Counted from the stretch's first letter, positions 51,816 through 62,054 are shown. The stretch is 64,000 nucleotides of DNA from Chitinimonas arctica (GCF_007431345.1 NZ_CP041730.1:2666001-2730000); one strand, 5' to 3'. Numbers and translations are program-made. The notes: generated by a model not told the origin, from the sequence alone.

Positions 51816-52562
51816 CTAGTGCTGCAGGATCTTCGACAGGAACAACTGCGCCCGTTCGCCGCGCTGGGTGCCGAAGAAGTCTTCCTTGCTGCAATCTTCT
51901 TCGATCTTGCCCTTGTCCATGAAGATCACCCGGTTCGCCACCTTGCGGGCGAAGCCCATTTCATGGGTGACGCACATCATGGTCATGCCTTCGTGGGCCA
52001 GTTGCACCATCACGTCCAGTACTTCGTTGACCATTTCCGGGTCGAGCGCGGAGGTGGGTTCGTCGAACAGCATCACGATGGGATCCATGGCCAGGGCACG
52101 GGCGATGGCGACGCGTTGCTGCTGGCCGCCGGAAAGCTGGCCGGGGAACTTCTTGGCGTGAGCCGACAGACCTACCCGTTCCAGCAGCTTGGTGGCCTTG
52201 GCCAGGGCTTCGTCGTCACTGCGGCCCAATACGATCTTCTGGGCGATGGCCAGATTCTCGATAATGCTCAGGTGGGGAAACAGCTCGAAATGCTGGAATA
52301 CCATGCCCACGCGCGAGCGCAGCTTGGGCAGATTGGTCTTGGGGTCGCCCACCGAGACGCCTTCCACGCTGATCTCACCCTTCTGGAACGGTTCGAGTGC
52401 GTTGACGGTCTTGATCAAGGTGGACTTGCCCGAGCCCGAGGGGCCGCAGACCACGACCACTTCGCCTTTTTTTACATTGGTCGTGCAATCGGTCAAGACC
52501 TGGAAATTGCCATACCACTTGGAAACATTCTTGATGGAAATCATGGGAACGACGGTAGTCAT
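51816..52562 (-). CDS. gltL: glutamate/aspartate ABC transporter ATP-binding protein
   Basis: A 248-residue ATPase. Walker A GPSGSGKSTLIKTV, signature LSGGQQQRVAIARAL, Walker B VMLFDEPTSALDPEM and the switch His in CVTHEMGFA are all present. It energises uptake through GltJ and GltK. AAGGAA precedes the chosen ATG; the alternative ATG 18 bases in matches the shorter family form (MISIKNVSKWYG). Confidence 0.95.
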   Translation of the reverse strand: MTTVVPMISIKNVSKWYGNFQVLTDCTTNVKKGEVVVVCGPSGSGKSTLIKTVNALEPFQKGEISVEGVSVGDPKTNLPKLRSRVGMVFQHFELFPHLSIIENLAIAQKIVLGRSDDEALAKATKLLERVGLSAHAKKFPGQLSGGQQQRVAIARALAMDPIVMLFDEPTSALDPEMVNEVLDVMVQLAHEGMTMMCVTHEMGFARKVANRVIFMDKGKIEEDCSKEDFFGTQRGERAQLFLSKILQH

Positions 52563-52579
52563 GGAAATTCCTTATCCGA

Positions 52580-53242
52580 TTAACGTATCACTGCAATTTT
52601 GCCATGCAGTTTCTTTACGCATTGCGACAGGCCAAAGCTGACCACGAAATAGACGAAGGCGACCGACAGATACATTTCGACCGGAACATTATTGGTGGCG
52701 ACGATCTTGGTGGCCGCACCCAGCAGGTCGGTGGCGCCCACCACATAGACCAGCGAGGTATCCTGGAACAGGATGATGGTCTGCGTGAGCAGTAGCGGCA
52801 CCACATTGCGGAAGGCCTGGGGCAGGATGATGTAGCGCATGTTCTGCGCATAGCTGAAGCCCATGGCCTGGCCCGCGGCGACCTGTCCACGCGAGATGGA
52901 CTGGATCCCGGCGCGGATGATTTCGCAATAGTAGGCGGCTTCGAAGATGGCGAAGGTGATATAGGCCGACTTGTCCGCCCCCATCTGCACACCGCTGACC
53001 ATGGGCACCAGGATGTAGCAGAACAGGATGACGAACAGCAGGGGCACCGAACGGAACAGATTGACGTAGATCGCCGCCGGCATGGACAGCCAGCGCTTGC
53101 TGGACAGCTTGGCCATGGCCAATAGCGTGCCGAATACGATGCCGAACACCATGCTGACGCCGGTCAGCGAGATCGAGTACTGGAAGCCCTGCCACAGGTA
53201 GTCGCGGGCATTCCAGACGATATCCAGATTGGCTTGATCCAT
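52580..53242 (-). CDS. gltK: glutamate/aspartate ABC transporter permease GltK
   Basis: A 220-residue inner-membrane permease of the HisMQ type with five membrane helices. The EAA loop reads AGQAMGFSYAQNMRYIILPQAFRNVVP (central EAA motif). Its ATG shares a base with the gltJ stop codon, and it precedes gltL by 17 bases. Confidence 0.93.
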   Translation of the reverse strand: MDQANLDIVWNARDYLWQGFQYSISLTGVSMVFGIVFGTLLAMAKLSSKRWLSMPAAIYVNLFRSVPLLFVILFCYILVPMVSGVQMGADKSAYITFAIFEAAYYCEIIRAGIQSISRGQVAAGQAMGFSYAQNMRYIILPQAFRNVVPLLLTQTIILFQDTSLVYVVGATDLLGAATKIVATNNVPVEMYLSVAFVYFVVSFGLSQCVKKLHGKIAVIR

Positions 53243-54015
53243 TACTTGCCTCCTTCCGCGATATAGCCGGGCACGCGGCTACGACGCTCTATCCAGGCCA
53301 TCAGGCGGTTCACGCCGAATGCCATCGTCAGATACAGGCCACCCACCATGGTCATGACCTCGATAGGGTTGGCGGGTGCGTACTCGCCGGTGATCTGCTT
53401 CATCTGGAAGGTCAGCTCGGTCAGGCCGATGGCCAGGCAGACGGCGGAGTTCTTGAAGACATTCATGAATTCGGAAGTAAGCGGCGGAATAATGACGCGG
53501 AAGGCCATGGGCAGCAGCACGAAACGGTAGGTCTGCGGCAGGGTGAAGCCCATCGCCAGGCCGGCGTAGCGCTGTCCGCGCGGCAGGGTCATGATGCCGG
53601 TGCGCACTTGCTCGGCCACCCGGGCGGCGGTGAACAGGCCCAGGCCCAGCACGCCGAACAGGAACTCCGGCAGATAGTCGGTAAAGCTCACCACGCCGCG
53701 CAGATCCTGCTTGATCCAGGTGCCGATATGTTCAGGCAGCAGATCGGGGACCACGAAGTACCAGATAAACAGCTGCACGATCAGCGGGATATTGCGGAAC
53801 AGCTCGACATAGGCGCGGGCCAGGCCCGATAGCCATGCCATGGGCGCGGTCCGGGCCACGCCGATCAAGACGCCCAGCGTCAGGGCGATCAGCCAGGCGC
53901 TCAGCGCGGTCACTACTGTCCAGCCCAGGCCGGAAAGTATCCATTGATAATAATATTCCTCGGTGCCAGCCACCTTCTCGAAGATGACCGCCCAGTTCCA
54001 TTGGTATTGACCCAT
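53242..54015 (-). CDS. gltJ: glutamate/aspartate ABC transporter permease GltJ
   Basis: A 257-residue permease paired with GltK. It has the same HisMQ organisation, with EAA loop YAGLAMGFTLPQTYRFVLLPMAFR. ATG 54015 (MGQYQWNWAVIF) follows GGAG by 6 bases and matches family starts, so the longer frame to 54120 is rejected. Confidence 0.93.
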   Translation of the reverse strand: MGQYQWNWAVIFEKVAGTEEYYYQWILSGLGWTVVTALSAWLIALTLGVLIGVARTAPMAWLSGLARAYVELFRNIPLIVQLFIWYFVVPDLLPEHIGTWIKQDLRGVVSFTDYLPEFLFGVLGLGLFTAARVAEQVRTGIMTLPRGQRYAGLAMGFTLPQTYRFVLLPMAFRVIIPPLTSEFMNVFKNSAVCLAIGLTELTFQMKQITGEYAPANPIEVMTMVGGLYLTMAFGVNRLMAWIERRSRVPGYIAEGGK

Positions 54016-54186
54016 AGTATTCTCCAAGGGAGGCGCTGAAAAATGTTCTGCCGCAAACGCTTCAGCTCGCCACCCGGCAAGGCTGGTTCCGGATATCGGC
54101 CGGGTAACGCGAGGGGCCAAGCCGCTCCTCGCGTCCCAAGCAAAGAGGGGCCTTACGGCCCCCCTACAGACCCGCTTGAATGCTGA

Positions 54187-55077
54187 TTAGACGCCCGTAT
54201 CGTTCGGATTCTTGAACGCTTCCTTGAGCTTTTCGCTCATCGGCAGGTTGATGTTGATGTTCTTCGGCGGGATCGGGTTCATAAACCACTTGTTGTAAAG
54301 CCGATCACCCTCGCCCGATTTGTAGATACCGGCCAGCGTATCGTCCACCAGCTTTTTGAATTGCGCATCGTCCTTGCGCAGCATGATGCCGTAGGGCTCG
54401 ACGCTGAGGGCCGGACCGACGATGGCGAAATTCTTGGGGTTCTTGTCGTTGGCGATCAGGCCGGCCAACAGGATGTCGTCCATCACGAAGGCGCTGGCGC
54501 GACCGGTTTCCACCATCAGGAAGCTCTCGGCGTGATCCTTGCCGTAGACGTTCTTCACGTCGATGGCCTTGCCTTGCTCGTTTTGCTTGATATAGCGGTC
54601 CGAGGTGGTGCCGGTGGTGGTGACGACGGGCTTGCCGTTCAGGTCATCCAGCGACTTGATGCCGGAATTGGCCTTGACCAGCATGCGTACCGCGGTCACG
54701 TAGTAGTGGTTGCTGAACCCTACCTGCTTCTGCCGTTCCTTGGAGTTGGTGGTCGAACCGCATTCCATGTCCACCGTGCCGTTCACCATCAAGGGAATAC
54801 GGGTCTGCGAGGTGACCGGTACCAGCTTGGTGATCAGGGAAGGCTTGTTCAGCTTCTTCTTCACCGCGTCGACGACCTTGGTGCACAGATCCATGGCGTA
54901 GCCGACCGGCTTTTGCTTGTCGTCCAGGTAGGAGAACGGAATGGAGGACTCGCGATGGCCAACCGTGATGATGCCGGTGTCGGCGATCTTCTTCAGGGTG
55001 CCGGTCAGCTCTTCGGCCTGGGCGGCGCCGGCGAACAGGGCTGCCAGGACAGCCGACAGGATCAGGGGTTTCTGCAT
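54187..55077 (-). CDS. gltI: glutamate/aspartate periplasmic binding protein
   Basis: A 296-residue solute-binding protein. A signal peptide (MQKPLILSAVLAALFAGAAQAEE) precedes the SBP-3 domain, with TGIITVGHRESSIPFSYLDDK, DMECGSTTNSKERQKQV and TTTGTTSDRYIKQ as ligand-pocket motifs typical of GltI/DEBP. It delivers glutamate and aspartate to GltJKL. It is the first gene of the leftward operon gltI-gltJ-gltK-gltL. Confidence 0.95.
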   Translation of the reverse strand: MQKPLILSAVLAALFAGAAQAEELTGTLKKIADTGIITVGHRESSIPFSYLDDKQKPVGYAMDLCTKVVDAVKKKLNKPSLITKLVPVTSQTRIPLMVNGTVDMECGSTTNSKERQKQVGFSNHYYVTAVRMLVKANSGIKSLDDLNGKPVVTTTGTTSDRYIKQNEQGKAIDVKNVYGKDHAESFLMVETGRASAFVMDDILLAGLIANDKNPKNFAIVGPALSVEPYGIMLRKDDAQFKKLVDDTLAGIYKSGEGDRLYNKWFMNPIPPKNININLPMSEKLKEAFKNPNDTGV

Positions 55078-55491
55078 TGCGGGTATCTCCTTATAGGGTT
55101 ATTCGACTGCCGTGCAAAGAATATAGCTGCTCTAGCGCCAGCTTGTCCGAGGCTTTGGCCGGCAGGGACGGCTCAATATGTCACGCCGTCCGTACGGATG
55201 CCAGCACCCTCGGCAAGCAATGCATCACCGTTGAATACTTTACTGATTTGTCATACGGTCCAGGGCATTCGCCGCCGGCCCATCTCGGCCGGTGCTGCGG
55301 CTCCCCGCGCCATCCGGCTAGCGGTAGGCGGCGGCGGAGCAGGCGGCGTTCCGTGGCAGGCAAAGTGTAGCGGCGCGCGTACCCGCTACAAGCGGGGAAT
55401 CCCTAATTCGTCACTAAAGGCAGGGAAAACGGCTATGTTTCGGTCGTTTTGGAACAATTTTTGTTGTTTGACCGACAACAGTTCACCGGTT
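55078..55491. other. intergenic region between rsmA and gltI
   Basis: No gene is supported in these 414 bases. They must hold the gltI promoter and any rsmA terminator. A GTTGT/ACAAC small hairpin lies at about 55462-55478, and a GC-rich block covers about 55270-55390. I see no recognisable operator. Confidence 0.4.
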
Positions 55492-56277
55492 TCAAGCTGA
55501 CAAGGCGTTGGCCAATTTGACGTAGTCGTGGGTGGAGAGATTTTCCGGCCGGGCAGTGGAATCGATGGCCAGCGACTCGAACAGCGCATCGCTCACGACG
55601 CCCTTGAGATTGTTGCGCAAAGTCTTGCGCCGCTGGCCGAAGGCGCGTGCCACCAAGGCTTCCAGCGCGGGCAAGTCGCGGGCTTGGACGGGGAAGGGGC
55701 GCGGGATCATGCGCACGATGGCCGAATCGACCTTGGGTGGCGGATGGAAGGCTTCGGGCGGCACATCGAGCAGCTTTTCCATATGGAAATGGTACTGCAG
55801 CATGACGCTGAGGCGACCGTAGTCGGCGCAGCCCGGCTCGGCCACCATGCGCAGGACGACTTCGTTCTGCAGCATGAAATGGCAGTCGAGGATGCGTGGC
55901 GCGAAGCTGGCAAGGTGGAACAGCAGCGGGGTGGAGATATTGTAGGGCAGATTGCCCACCAGCCTGATCTGCCCTTCAGGAGCGATCTGGTCGGCCAGCG
56001 CGCCGAAGTCGTAGCTGAGCGCGTCGGCACTGTGTATGACCAGCTTGTCGGCGGCGAAGCGCTTGCCGAGATGGCTGACGATATCGCGGTCGATTTCCAC
56101 GGCGTGCAGCACCTGCAGCTTATCCAGCAAAGGCTGGGTCAGGGCGGCCAGGCCGGGTCCGATCTCGACCATGGCGTCGGCCGGCATGGGGCCGATGCAG
56201 CTGATGATGTCATTGATGACGCCTTGGTCTTGCAGGAAATTCTGGCCGAAGCGCTTGCGGGGGGTATGGGATGTCAT
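55492..56277 (-). CDS. rsmA: 16S rRNA dimethyladenosine transferase
   Basis: A 261-residue methyltransferase (KsgA) that dimethylates A1518 and A1519. Motifs RKRFGQNFLQDQGVI, VEIGPGLAALTQPLL (SAM site) and NLPYNISTPLL (catalytic NLPY) are present. It is the last gene of the lptD-surA-pdxA-rsmA cluster, 59 bases after pdxA. Confidence 0.96.
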   Translation of the reverse strand: MTSHTPRKRFGQNFLQDQGVINDIISCIGPMPADAMVEIGPGLAALTQPLLDKLQVLHAVEIDRDIVSHLGKRFAADKLVIHSADALSYDFGALADQIAPEGQIRLVGNLPYNISTPLLFHLASFAPRILDCHFMLQNEVVLRMVAEPGCADYGRLSVMLQYHFHMEKLLDVPPEAFHPPPKVDSAIVRMIPRPFPVQARDLPALEALVARAFGQRRKTLRNNLKGVVSDALFESLAIDSTARPENLSTHDYVKLANALSA

Positions 56278-56336
56278 GCGGGCAAACCGTCTGGTGAATG
56301 CCCCGATTGTAATGGCAAGCCGGATTGCTTGTTGGC

Positions 56337-57365
56337 TTAAGAGCCTGCCCGGCTCGCCAGGGCAGCCGCCAGGGCCACCGCCGCCGCGAGGCTGCCGCCG
56401 TCCGCGCGGCCGCTGCCGGCCAGATCCAGGGCGGTGCCGTGGTCGACCGAGCTGCGTATCAGCGGTAGGCCCAGGGTGATATTGATGCCTTCGCCGAAGC
56501 TGGCGTGCTTGAGCACCGGTAGGCCCTGGTCGTGGTACATGGCCAACACGGCATCGCCCTGTGCCAGTACGGGCGGATTGAACAGGGTGTCGGCCGGCAA
56601 GGGGCCGACCAGATCGAAGCCTTCGGCGCGCAAGGCGTTCAATACCGGGATGATGACGTCGAGTTCTTCCCGGCCCAGGTGGCCGCTCTCGCCCGCGTGC
56701 GGATTCAGGCCCGCCACCAGGATGCGCGGCCGCGCGATGCCGAACTTGTCGCGCAGGTCCGCGTGCAGAATCCGTAGCGTTTCGGTCAGCGCGGCGGGGG
56801 TAATGGCATCCGCCACCTCGCGCAAGGGCAGGTGGGTAGTGGCCAGTGCCACGCGCAGTACATAGTCGGGGCTCACGGCCGGGCAGCTGCCGGCCAGCAG
56901 CATCACCACCCTCGGTGTGCCGGTCAGTTCGGCCAGGTATTCGGTGTGGCCGGTGAAGCGTTCATGGCCGGCATCGCGAATCACGCCCTTATGCAGCGGC
57001 GCGGTCACCATGGCGGCGAACTCGCCGCTTTGGCAGCCGGCCACGGCCCGGTCCAGCAGGGCCAGCACATAGTCGGCATTACGGCTGTCGAGCTGGCCCG
57101 CCACGCTGGGGACGGTGGTGGGGATATGCAGCACTTCCAGACAATCGGCCGGGGCCGGTTCGCCGGGACGGTAGTCCACCAGGGTGGGCATGCCGCCGAT
57201 GGCGTCCGCCCTGGCCTGCAAGAGGGAACGATCGCCGAGCAGGACCAAGCGGGCCGGCACGCCGGTCGGATCGAGCGCGGCGCATAGTTCGGGACCGATG
57301 CCGGCCGGCTCGCCGGTGGTGATGGCGAGCAGGGGTAGGGTCGATGGGTGCTGCGGCGTATTCAT
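56337..57365 (-). CDS. pdxA: 4-hydroxythreonine-4-phosphate dehydrogenase
   Basis: A 342-residue enzyme of pyridoxal phosphate synthesis. It begins LLAITTGEPAGIGPELC and has metal-ligand histidines in FTGHTEYLAEL, AGLNPHAGESGHLG and MYHDQGLPVLKH. ATG 57365 (MNTPQHPS) is chosen over the in-frame start at 57407. The cluster surA-pdxA-rsmA is conserved in proteobacteria. Confidence 0.95.
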   Translation of the reverse strand: MNTPQHPSTLPLLAITTGEPAGIGPELCAALDPTGVPARLVLLGDRSLLQARADAIGGMPTLVDYRPGEPAPADCLEVLHIPTTVPSVAGQLDSRNADYVLALLDRAVAGCQSGEFAAMVTAPLHKGVIRDAGHERFTGHTEYLAELTGTPRVVMLLAGSCPAVSPDYVLRVALATTHLPLREVADAITPAALTETLRILHADLRDKFGIARPRILVAGLNPHAGESGHLGREELDVIIPVLNALRAEGFDLVGPLPADTLFNPPVLAQGDAVLAMYHDQGLPVLKHASFGEGINITLGLPLIRSSVDHGTALDLAGSGRADGGSLAAAVALAAALASRAGS

Positions 57366-57423
57366 CTGCGTACCAAATGCCGCCATGCCGGTTAAGGTGC
57401 CCGGCACGGCGAGGGTGGGGCGT

Positions 57424-58719
57424 TTACTTCTCGTCCAGGCGGATTTCCACGAAGGCCTGGTCGCGCTGCTGGCGGGCCCAGTCTTCGTACTGCTCGTCGG
57501 CCTTGCGGTCGCGCAGTTCCAGCCTGACGCGGGTGCGTTCGCGGTCTTTGGTCACGTCCTGCTCGCGCCGCTCCAGCACCTCGATAAGGTGCCAGCCGTA
57601 AGGCGAACGGATGGCCTGCGACAGTTCGCCGGGTTTGAGCGCATTCATGGCTTGCTCGAAGTCGGGGACCGTGTCGCCCGGCGACAACCAGTCCAGATCG
57701 CCGCCCTTGCTGGCCGAGCCGTCCTCGGAGTGCAGCTTGGCCTGTTCTTCGAACTTGGCGCCGTTCTGGATACGCTCGCGCAGCTCCAGGATGCGGGTCT
57801 TGGCGTCGTTGTCCGAGTTGAGCTCGTTGACCTTGACCAGGATATGGCGGGCGTGGGTCTGCTTGACGATTTCCTTGCCGTCGCGCTGACGCTTTTCCAC
57901 CAACTTGACCAAGTGGAAGCCCGCCGGGCTGCGCATGACCTTGGTGACCTGGCCGGCCGACAGTTTATCGAGCGCGTCGAGGAAGGCCGGGGGCAGGCGG
58001 CCGGCGGAGCGCCAGCCAAGATCGCCGCCGGAGAGGGCATCGCTGGCGTCCGAGAAACCGGCCGCCACTTCGGCGAAAGCCTTGCCGCCGGCCAATTGCC
58101 GGGCGGCCTCGCCTGCCCGCAGCTGCTTGGCATTGACCACATCCTGGCCGGAGCCTTCAGGGATGGCGATCAGGATATGGGCCAGTTTGTATTCCTGCTC
58201 GGTACGGGCTTGATCCTTGTTGGCGGCCAGGTACTGGTCGATTTCCGCATCGGTCACGAAAACCCGGCCATCGACTTCGCGTTCACGGAGGCGCTGGATC
58301 AGCATGTCCTGGCGAATCTGGTCGCGGAAGCCGGCATAGCTGGTGCCTTCCCGCTCCAGGGCCTGGCGGAACTGCGGCACGCTCATCTTGTTCTGTTCGG
58401 CGATGCGTTCGATGGTCTGGTCCAGCTGCCGCTCGTCGATACGCAGGCCGGTATCGCTGGCGTAGTCGGACAGCACCCGTTCGCTGATCAGCCGGTCCAA
58501 TACCTGGTGGCGCAACACATCGGGCGGCGGGGCCTCGACTTTTTGGCGGGCGAGGTTGGCGCTCACGCTCTTGATGCGGGCGTTCAGCTCGTTTTCGGAA
58601 ACCACCGATTTGTTCACAACGGCAACAATACGGTCCAGCATGACCGGTTCGGCCAGGGCCGGATGGGCAAGGCTGAGCGCGAGCAGGGAAGCAAGGATAC
58701 GTGCAGGTATGGCTGTCAT
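57424..58719 (-). CDS. surA: periplasmic chaperone and peptidyl-prolyl isomerase SurA
   Basis: A 431-residue periplasmic protein. A signal peptide (ILASLLALSLAHPALA) is followed by the chaperone domain (MLDRIVAVVNKSVVSENEL) and two parvulin domains (HILIAIPEGSGQ to HLVKLVEKR; ARHILVKVNEL to GWHLIEVLERR). It escorts outer-membrane proteins, including LptD encoded 2 bases upstream, to the BAM complex. Confidence 0.95.
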   Translation of the reverse strand: MTAIPARILASLLALSLAHPALAEPVMLDRIVAVVNKSVVSENELNARIKSVSANLARQKVEAPPPDVLRHQVLDRLISERVLSDYASDTGLRIDERQLDQTIERIAEQNKMSVPQFRQALEREGTSYAGFRDQIRQDMLIQRLREREVDGRVFVTDAEIDQYLAANKDQARTEQEYKLAHILIAIPEGSGQDVVNAKQLRAGEAARQLAGGKAFAEVAAGFSDASDALSGGDLGWRSAGRLPPAFLDALDKLSAGQVTKVMRSPAGFHLVKLVEKRQRDGKEIVKQTHARHILVKVNELNSDNDAKTRILELRERIQNGAKFEEQAKLHSEDGSASKGGDLDWLSPGDTVPDFEQAMNALKPGELSQAIRSPYGWHLIEVLERREQDVTKDRERTRVRLELRDRKADEQYEDWARQQRDQAFVEIRLDEK

Positions 58720-58721
58720 GG

Positions 58722-60848
58722 TCAGTTCAACTTGGTGTAACCGGGAATGCTCTCTTTGAGCGTTTGCAGCGGGTTGGAGCCGAGGCGGCCGAGATCGTTC
58801 AGCTCCAACTGCAGGAAGAAGGGACTGCTGGTCTGGTTGCCGGAGGTGACGAAGCGTTGCGTCACCATGCGGAATACCCAGCAGCCGCCATTGTATTCGA
58901 GCCCGGCCAGGCGCTCCAGGGAACGGCGGTCCTTGATCGACCAGTTCTGCCGCGCGACCACATGCCAATTCCGGCCGATGGGCCATTGCGCCGAAAGGTC
59001 GATCTGCTTGATATCGGTGAGCTTATCCATCCGGTAGCGCAGATTGAGCAGCTTGCCCGGCTGGGGCTGGTAGCGCAGATTCAGCGAAGCCTTGCGGGTT
59101 CGATGGGCATTGCTGTCGGTTTGCACGGCGGCATCTACCCACCAATTGTCCAGCGGCTGGCCGCCCACGGTGGCGATCAGGTCCGAGGCCGTTACGTCCT
59201 GGCGCCGGGCGGTCTCGGTAAGGGTGACGCGCTGATCGTCGAAATAAAAACGTTGGCCGATCGCCACGCGCGCCCGTTCCACGCCGTTATCCGCTTCGAA
59301 CAGGCGCGAGGTGACCGCCAGTGTCAACTGATTGGCATCGTTGATCCGATCGCTGCCCGTGTACTGGTTCTCGCTGAACATCTGCGCGAAATTGAAATCG
59401 GCCAAGCCCGAGTCGAAGTTCGGGAAGGCACGCTGGTCGCGGTAGGGAATGCGGACGTAGTAGGCGCGCGGTTCCAGTGATTGCACCATGTCGCGGCCCA
59501 GCAGCCGGCTTTCGCGATCGAAGAACAGACCGGTATCGAGGCTGAATATCGGAAGGTCGCGACTGAAGCGTGTGCCGTTTTGCAGTTTATAGGTGGTGCT
59601 GTGGAAGCCCAGCTTGGGGGTGATAAAGCCGGCTGCGTGTTCGAGCGGCAGGCTGATGCTGGGATAGGCGAAGTAGCGGCTGCCCTCGGGGCGGGGCAGC
59701 TTGTCGCGGCTCCAGGCCCGGGCGAAGCGGGTGGCATCGGTGCTGACATCCAGCCGCAGGCCGTTGGGCAAGCTCCGGTTGTAGTTCATGACCACCTGCG
59801 GCAGACGGGCATAAGGCTCGTCGACCTGGTTGGTGGGGTCCTGCAGGGTCTGGTAGCGCTGCACGCGCACGAAAGCGCCCAGGCTGTCTTGCTGATAGCT
59901 GAGGATGCCTTCACGTGGCAGGAAGGTCTGCGAGGCCACGGCGATACGGTCGCCGAAGTCGGCGAAATAGCGGTCATCGGTGGTCTTCTGCAGATTCAGC
60001 GCGCCGTGCCAGGCGGGGCTGAACGCGTGCCGATGCTGATAGTTCACGGCGGAGCGCCGCTGGCCATACATGCGGTCCTTGAGAATGGTTTCGACCGACA
60101 GCTGGCCATCGTAATTCGGTCCCAGATAACGGACTTCATTGCTCAGCAATACGCCGCGCTTGGCGATGATGCGCGGGGAGAGGGTGGCGTCGGCGTTAGG
60201 GGCGATATTCCAGTAGAACGGAACCGTCACCTCCAGCCCGCCGGTGCCGCTGCCGATTGAGGGCGACAGCAAGCCCGATTTGCGCGAGCCGTCCAGCGTG
60301 AAATCGAGGTAGGGCGAATACAGCAGCGGCACGCCCAGGAACTCGATGCTGCCGTGCCGGGCCACGCCCAGGTTGCGGCTGTAATCGAGTTCCAGGTCGC
60401 GGGCGCGGATAAACCAGTCGTCGCGGCCCGGTTGGCAAGTGGTGAACCGCGCGGTGTCGAGCCGATATTTTTCCGGCCCCTCGAACAACAGCTTGACGGC
60501 ATCGCCACGGCCATTGCGTTGGCCCATGCGAAAGGTCGGGTTGGCCAGTTCACCGGTACGGGTGTCGTCCTTCAGGTAGAGCTGGCCCCCTTCGAGAACG
60601 TCCTGCCGTTGGGTCAGGCGGGTGTGGTCGCCGGCACGTATCTCGTTGCTGGCGCTGAACAGCTTCATCCATTCGGCTTCGATGCGGCGGCCATCCTGTT
60701 CCACCAGCACATTGCCGCGCGCGGTGGTTTCGGCTTGGCCCAGGCCCTCGACGCGATCGGCGTGCAGCACGGTCGGGCCGGCCAGATCGTCGGCATTCGC
60801 CGCGAAAGCGCAGGACAGCAAGAATGAAAGTAGGGTAAGACGCGGCAT
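58722..60848 (-). CDS. lptD: LPS-assembly protein LptD
   Basis: A 708-residue outer-membrane protein. A signal peptide (LTLLSFLLSCAFAANA) precedes the LptA-like N-terminal domain (LHADRVEGLGQAETTARGNVLVEQ region) and a large beta-barrel (DFTLDGSRKSGLLSPSIG; LLNLRYRMDKLTDIKQIDLS). It inserts LPS into the outer leaflet with LptE. The start ATG 60848 gives a proper signal peptide. A C-terminal Cys (NGGCWVF) matches the family's disulfide set. Confidence 0.95.
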   Translation of the reverse strand: MPRLTLLSFLLSCAFAANADDLAGPTVLHADRVEGLGQAETTARGNVLVEQDGRRIEAEWMKLFSASNEIRAGDHTRLTQRQDVLEGGQLYLKDDTRTGELANPTFRMGQRNGRGDAVKLLFEGPEKYRLDTARFTTCQPGRDDWFIRARDLELDYSRNLGVARHGSIEFLGVPLLYSPYLDFTLDGSRKSGLLSPSIGSGTGGLEVTVPFYWNIAPNADATLSPRIIAKRGVLLSNEVRYLGPNYDGQLSVETILKDRMYGQRRSAVNYQHRHAFSPAWHGALNLQKTTDDRYFADFGDRIAVASQTFLPREGILSYQQDSLGAFVRVQRYQTLQDPTNQVDEPYARLPQVVMNYNRSLPNGLRLDVSTDATRFARAWSRDKLPRPEGSRYFAYPSISLPLEHAAGFITPKLGFHSTTYKLQNGTRFSRDLPIFSLDTGLFFDRESRLLGRDMVQSLEPRAYYVRIPYRDQRAFPNFDSGLADFNFAQMFSENQYTGSDRINDANQLTLAVTSRLFEADNGVERARVAIGQRFYFDDQRVTLTETARRQDVTASDLIATVGGQPLDNWWVDAAVQTDSNAHRTRKASLNLRYQPQPGKLLNLRYRMDKLTDIKQIDLSAQWPIGRNWHVVARQNWSIKDRRSLERLAGLEYNGGCWVFRMVTQRFVTSGNQTSSPFFLQLELNDLGRLGSNPLQTLKESIPGYTKLN

Positions 60849-61019
60849 TGGCGCGAAGGGATAAAACGGAAGTGCGCTAAAATCGCATACTTTCACGCTT
60901 CGCACAAACCCGTACTGGGCCGTGCCGGGATAATTCCGTCGGCGCGCCACACCCGGATCGGGTATGGGACGGCGTGGGCCAGTGCAGTGAACCCGAATAT
61001 CCTTATGCAGAGTTTTCCA

Positions 61020-62045
61020 ATGGAACGAATCGACGCACTACATGGCTGGCTGCAAGCGCAACTGGGCCAAGCGGCGGCATTGTCGGCGCCGATAGGCGAT
61101 GGCAGCGCGCGGCGGTATTTCCGCCTTACGCTGGCCGATGGCAGCAGGCGCATCGTCATGGACGCGCCCCCCGACCGCAACGATTGCCGTCCTTTCCTGG
61201 CCGCGGCCGCCTTGTTGCGGCCCCATATCCACGTACCGGCGGTACTGGCGGAGGATACGGCGCAGGGTTTTCTGCTGTTGGAGGACCTGGGCGATATCGA
61301 TCTGCAGACCGCCTTGGCCGCCACCGACGAAGCCGGCGCCGAGACGCTCTACCGCTGGGCCATCGCCAGTCTGGTAGCGCTGCAGTCGGCTACCCGGCCC
61401 AATGTCCTGCCGGACTACACGGCGCAGCAGATGGTGGAGGACCTCGACCGTTTCGCCGAGTGGTATGCCGACCGCCATCTAGGACGGCCGCTGCTAGGCG
61501 ACGACCTGGCGCTGTGGGAACGCTGCCGTGCCCTGCTGGTGGTGCGGGCCCAGGCGCAGGCCAAGACCTTTATCCATTTCGACTTCCATTGCCGCAATCT
61601 GATCGTGGCCGACTCGCGCCCCGGCCCGGCCGCCGGCGATAGCCGCATCGGCGTGATCGATTTCCAGGACGCGCGGGTCGGCCCGATCAGCTATGACCTG
61701 GTTTCGCTGCTGAAGGATTTGTATGTGCAGTGGCCGGAAGCCTTCCGTCTCGATCTGTGCATACGCTATTGGGAAGCGGCACGGGTGGCTGGCCTGGCGG
61801 TACCGGCCAGCTTCGACGATTTCTATGCCGATTTCGAGATCATGGGGGCGTTCCGCCATATCCGCACCCTGGGCACCTTCGCTCGCCTGGCGCACCGGGA
61901 CGGCAAGCGGCAGTACCTGGACGACATGCCCTTGGCGCTGAACTATCTGCGCGAGACCTGTGTCCGCTATGCGGAACTGCATCCGCTCTACAAGCTGATC
62001 AATCGCCTGACCGATTTCCAGCCGGGCGTCGGCTACACCTTTTAG
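61020..62045 (+). CDS. amgK: anomeric N-acetylmuramate/N-acetylglucosamine kinase AmgK-like
   Basis: A 341-residue aminoglycoside-phosphotransferase-fold kinase. The catalytic loop FIHFDFHCRNLI and the metal motif IGVIDFQDARVGP are present, with IGDGSARRYFRLTL as the nucleotide lid. AmgK phosphorylates sugars at C1 in cell-wall recycling and lies next to lptD in relatives, as here (divergent). I start at MERIDALHGW; in-frame GTG 60987 and ATG 61005 are alternatives. The usual partner gene murU does not follow. Confidence 0.82.
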   Translation: MERIDALHGWLQAQLGQAAALSAPIGDGSARRYFRLTLADGSRRIVMDAPPDRNDCRPFLAAAALLRPHIHVPAVLAEDTAQGFLLLEDLGDIDLQTALAATDEAGAETLYRWAIASLVALQSATRPNVLPDYTAQQMVEDLDRFAEWYADRHLGRPLLGDDLALWERCRALLVVRAQAQAKTFIHFDFHCRNLIVADSRPGPAAGDSRIGVIDFQDARVGPISYDLVSLLKDLYVQWPEAFRLDLCIRYWEAARVAGLAVPASFDDFYADFEIMGAFRHIRTLGTFARLAHRDGKRQYLDDMPLALNYLRETCVRYAELHPLYKLINRLTDFQPGVGYTF

Positions 62046-62054
62046 TCGAATCCA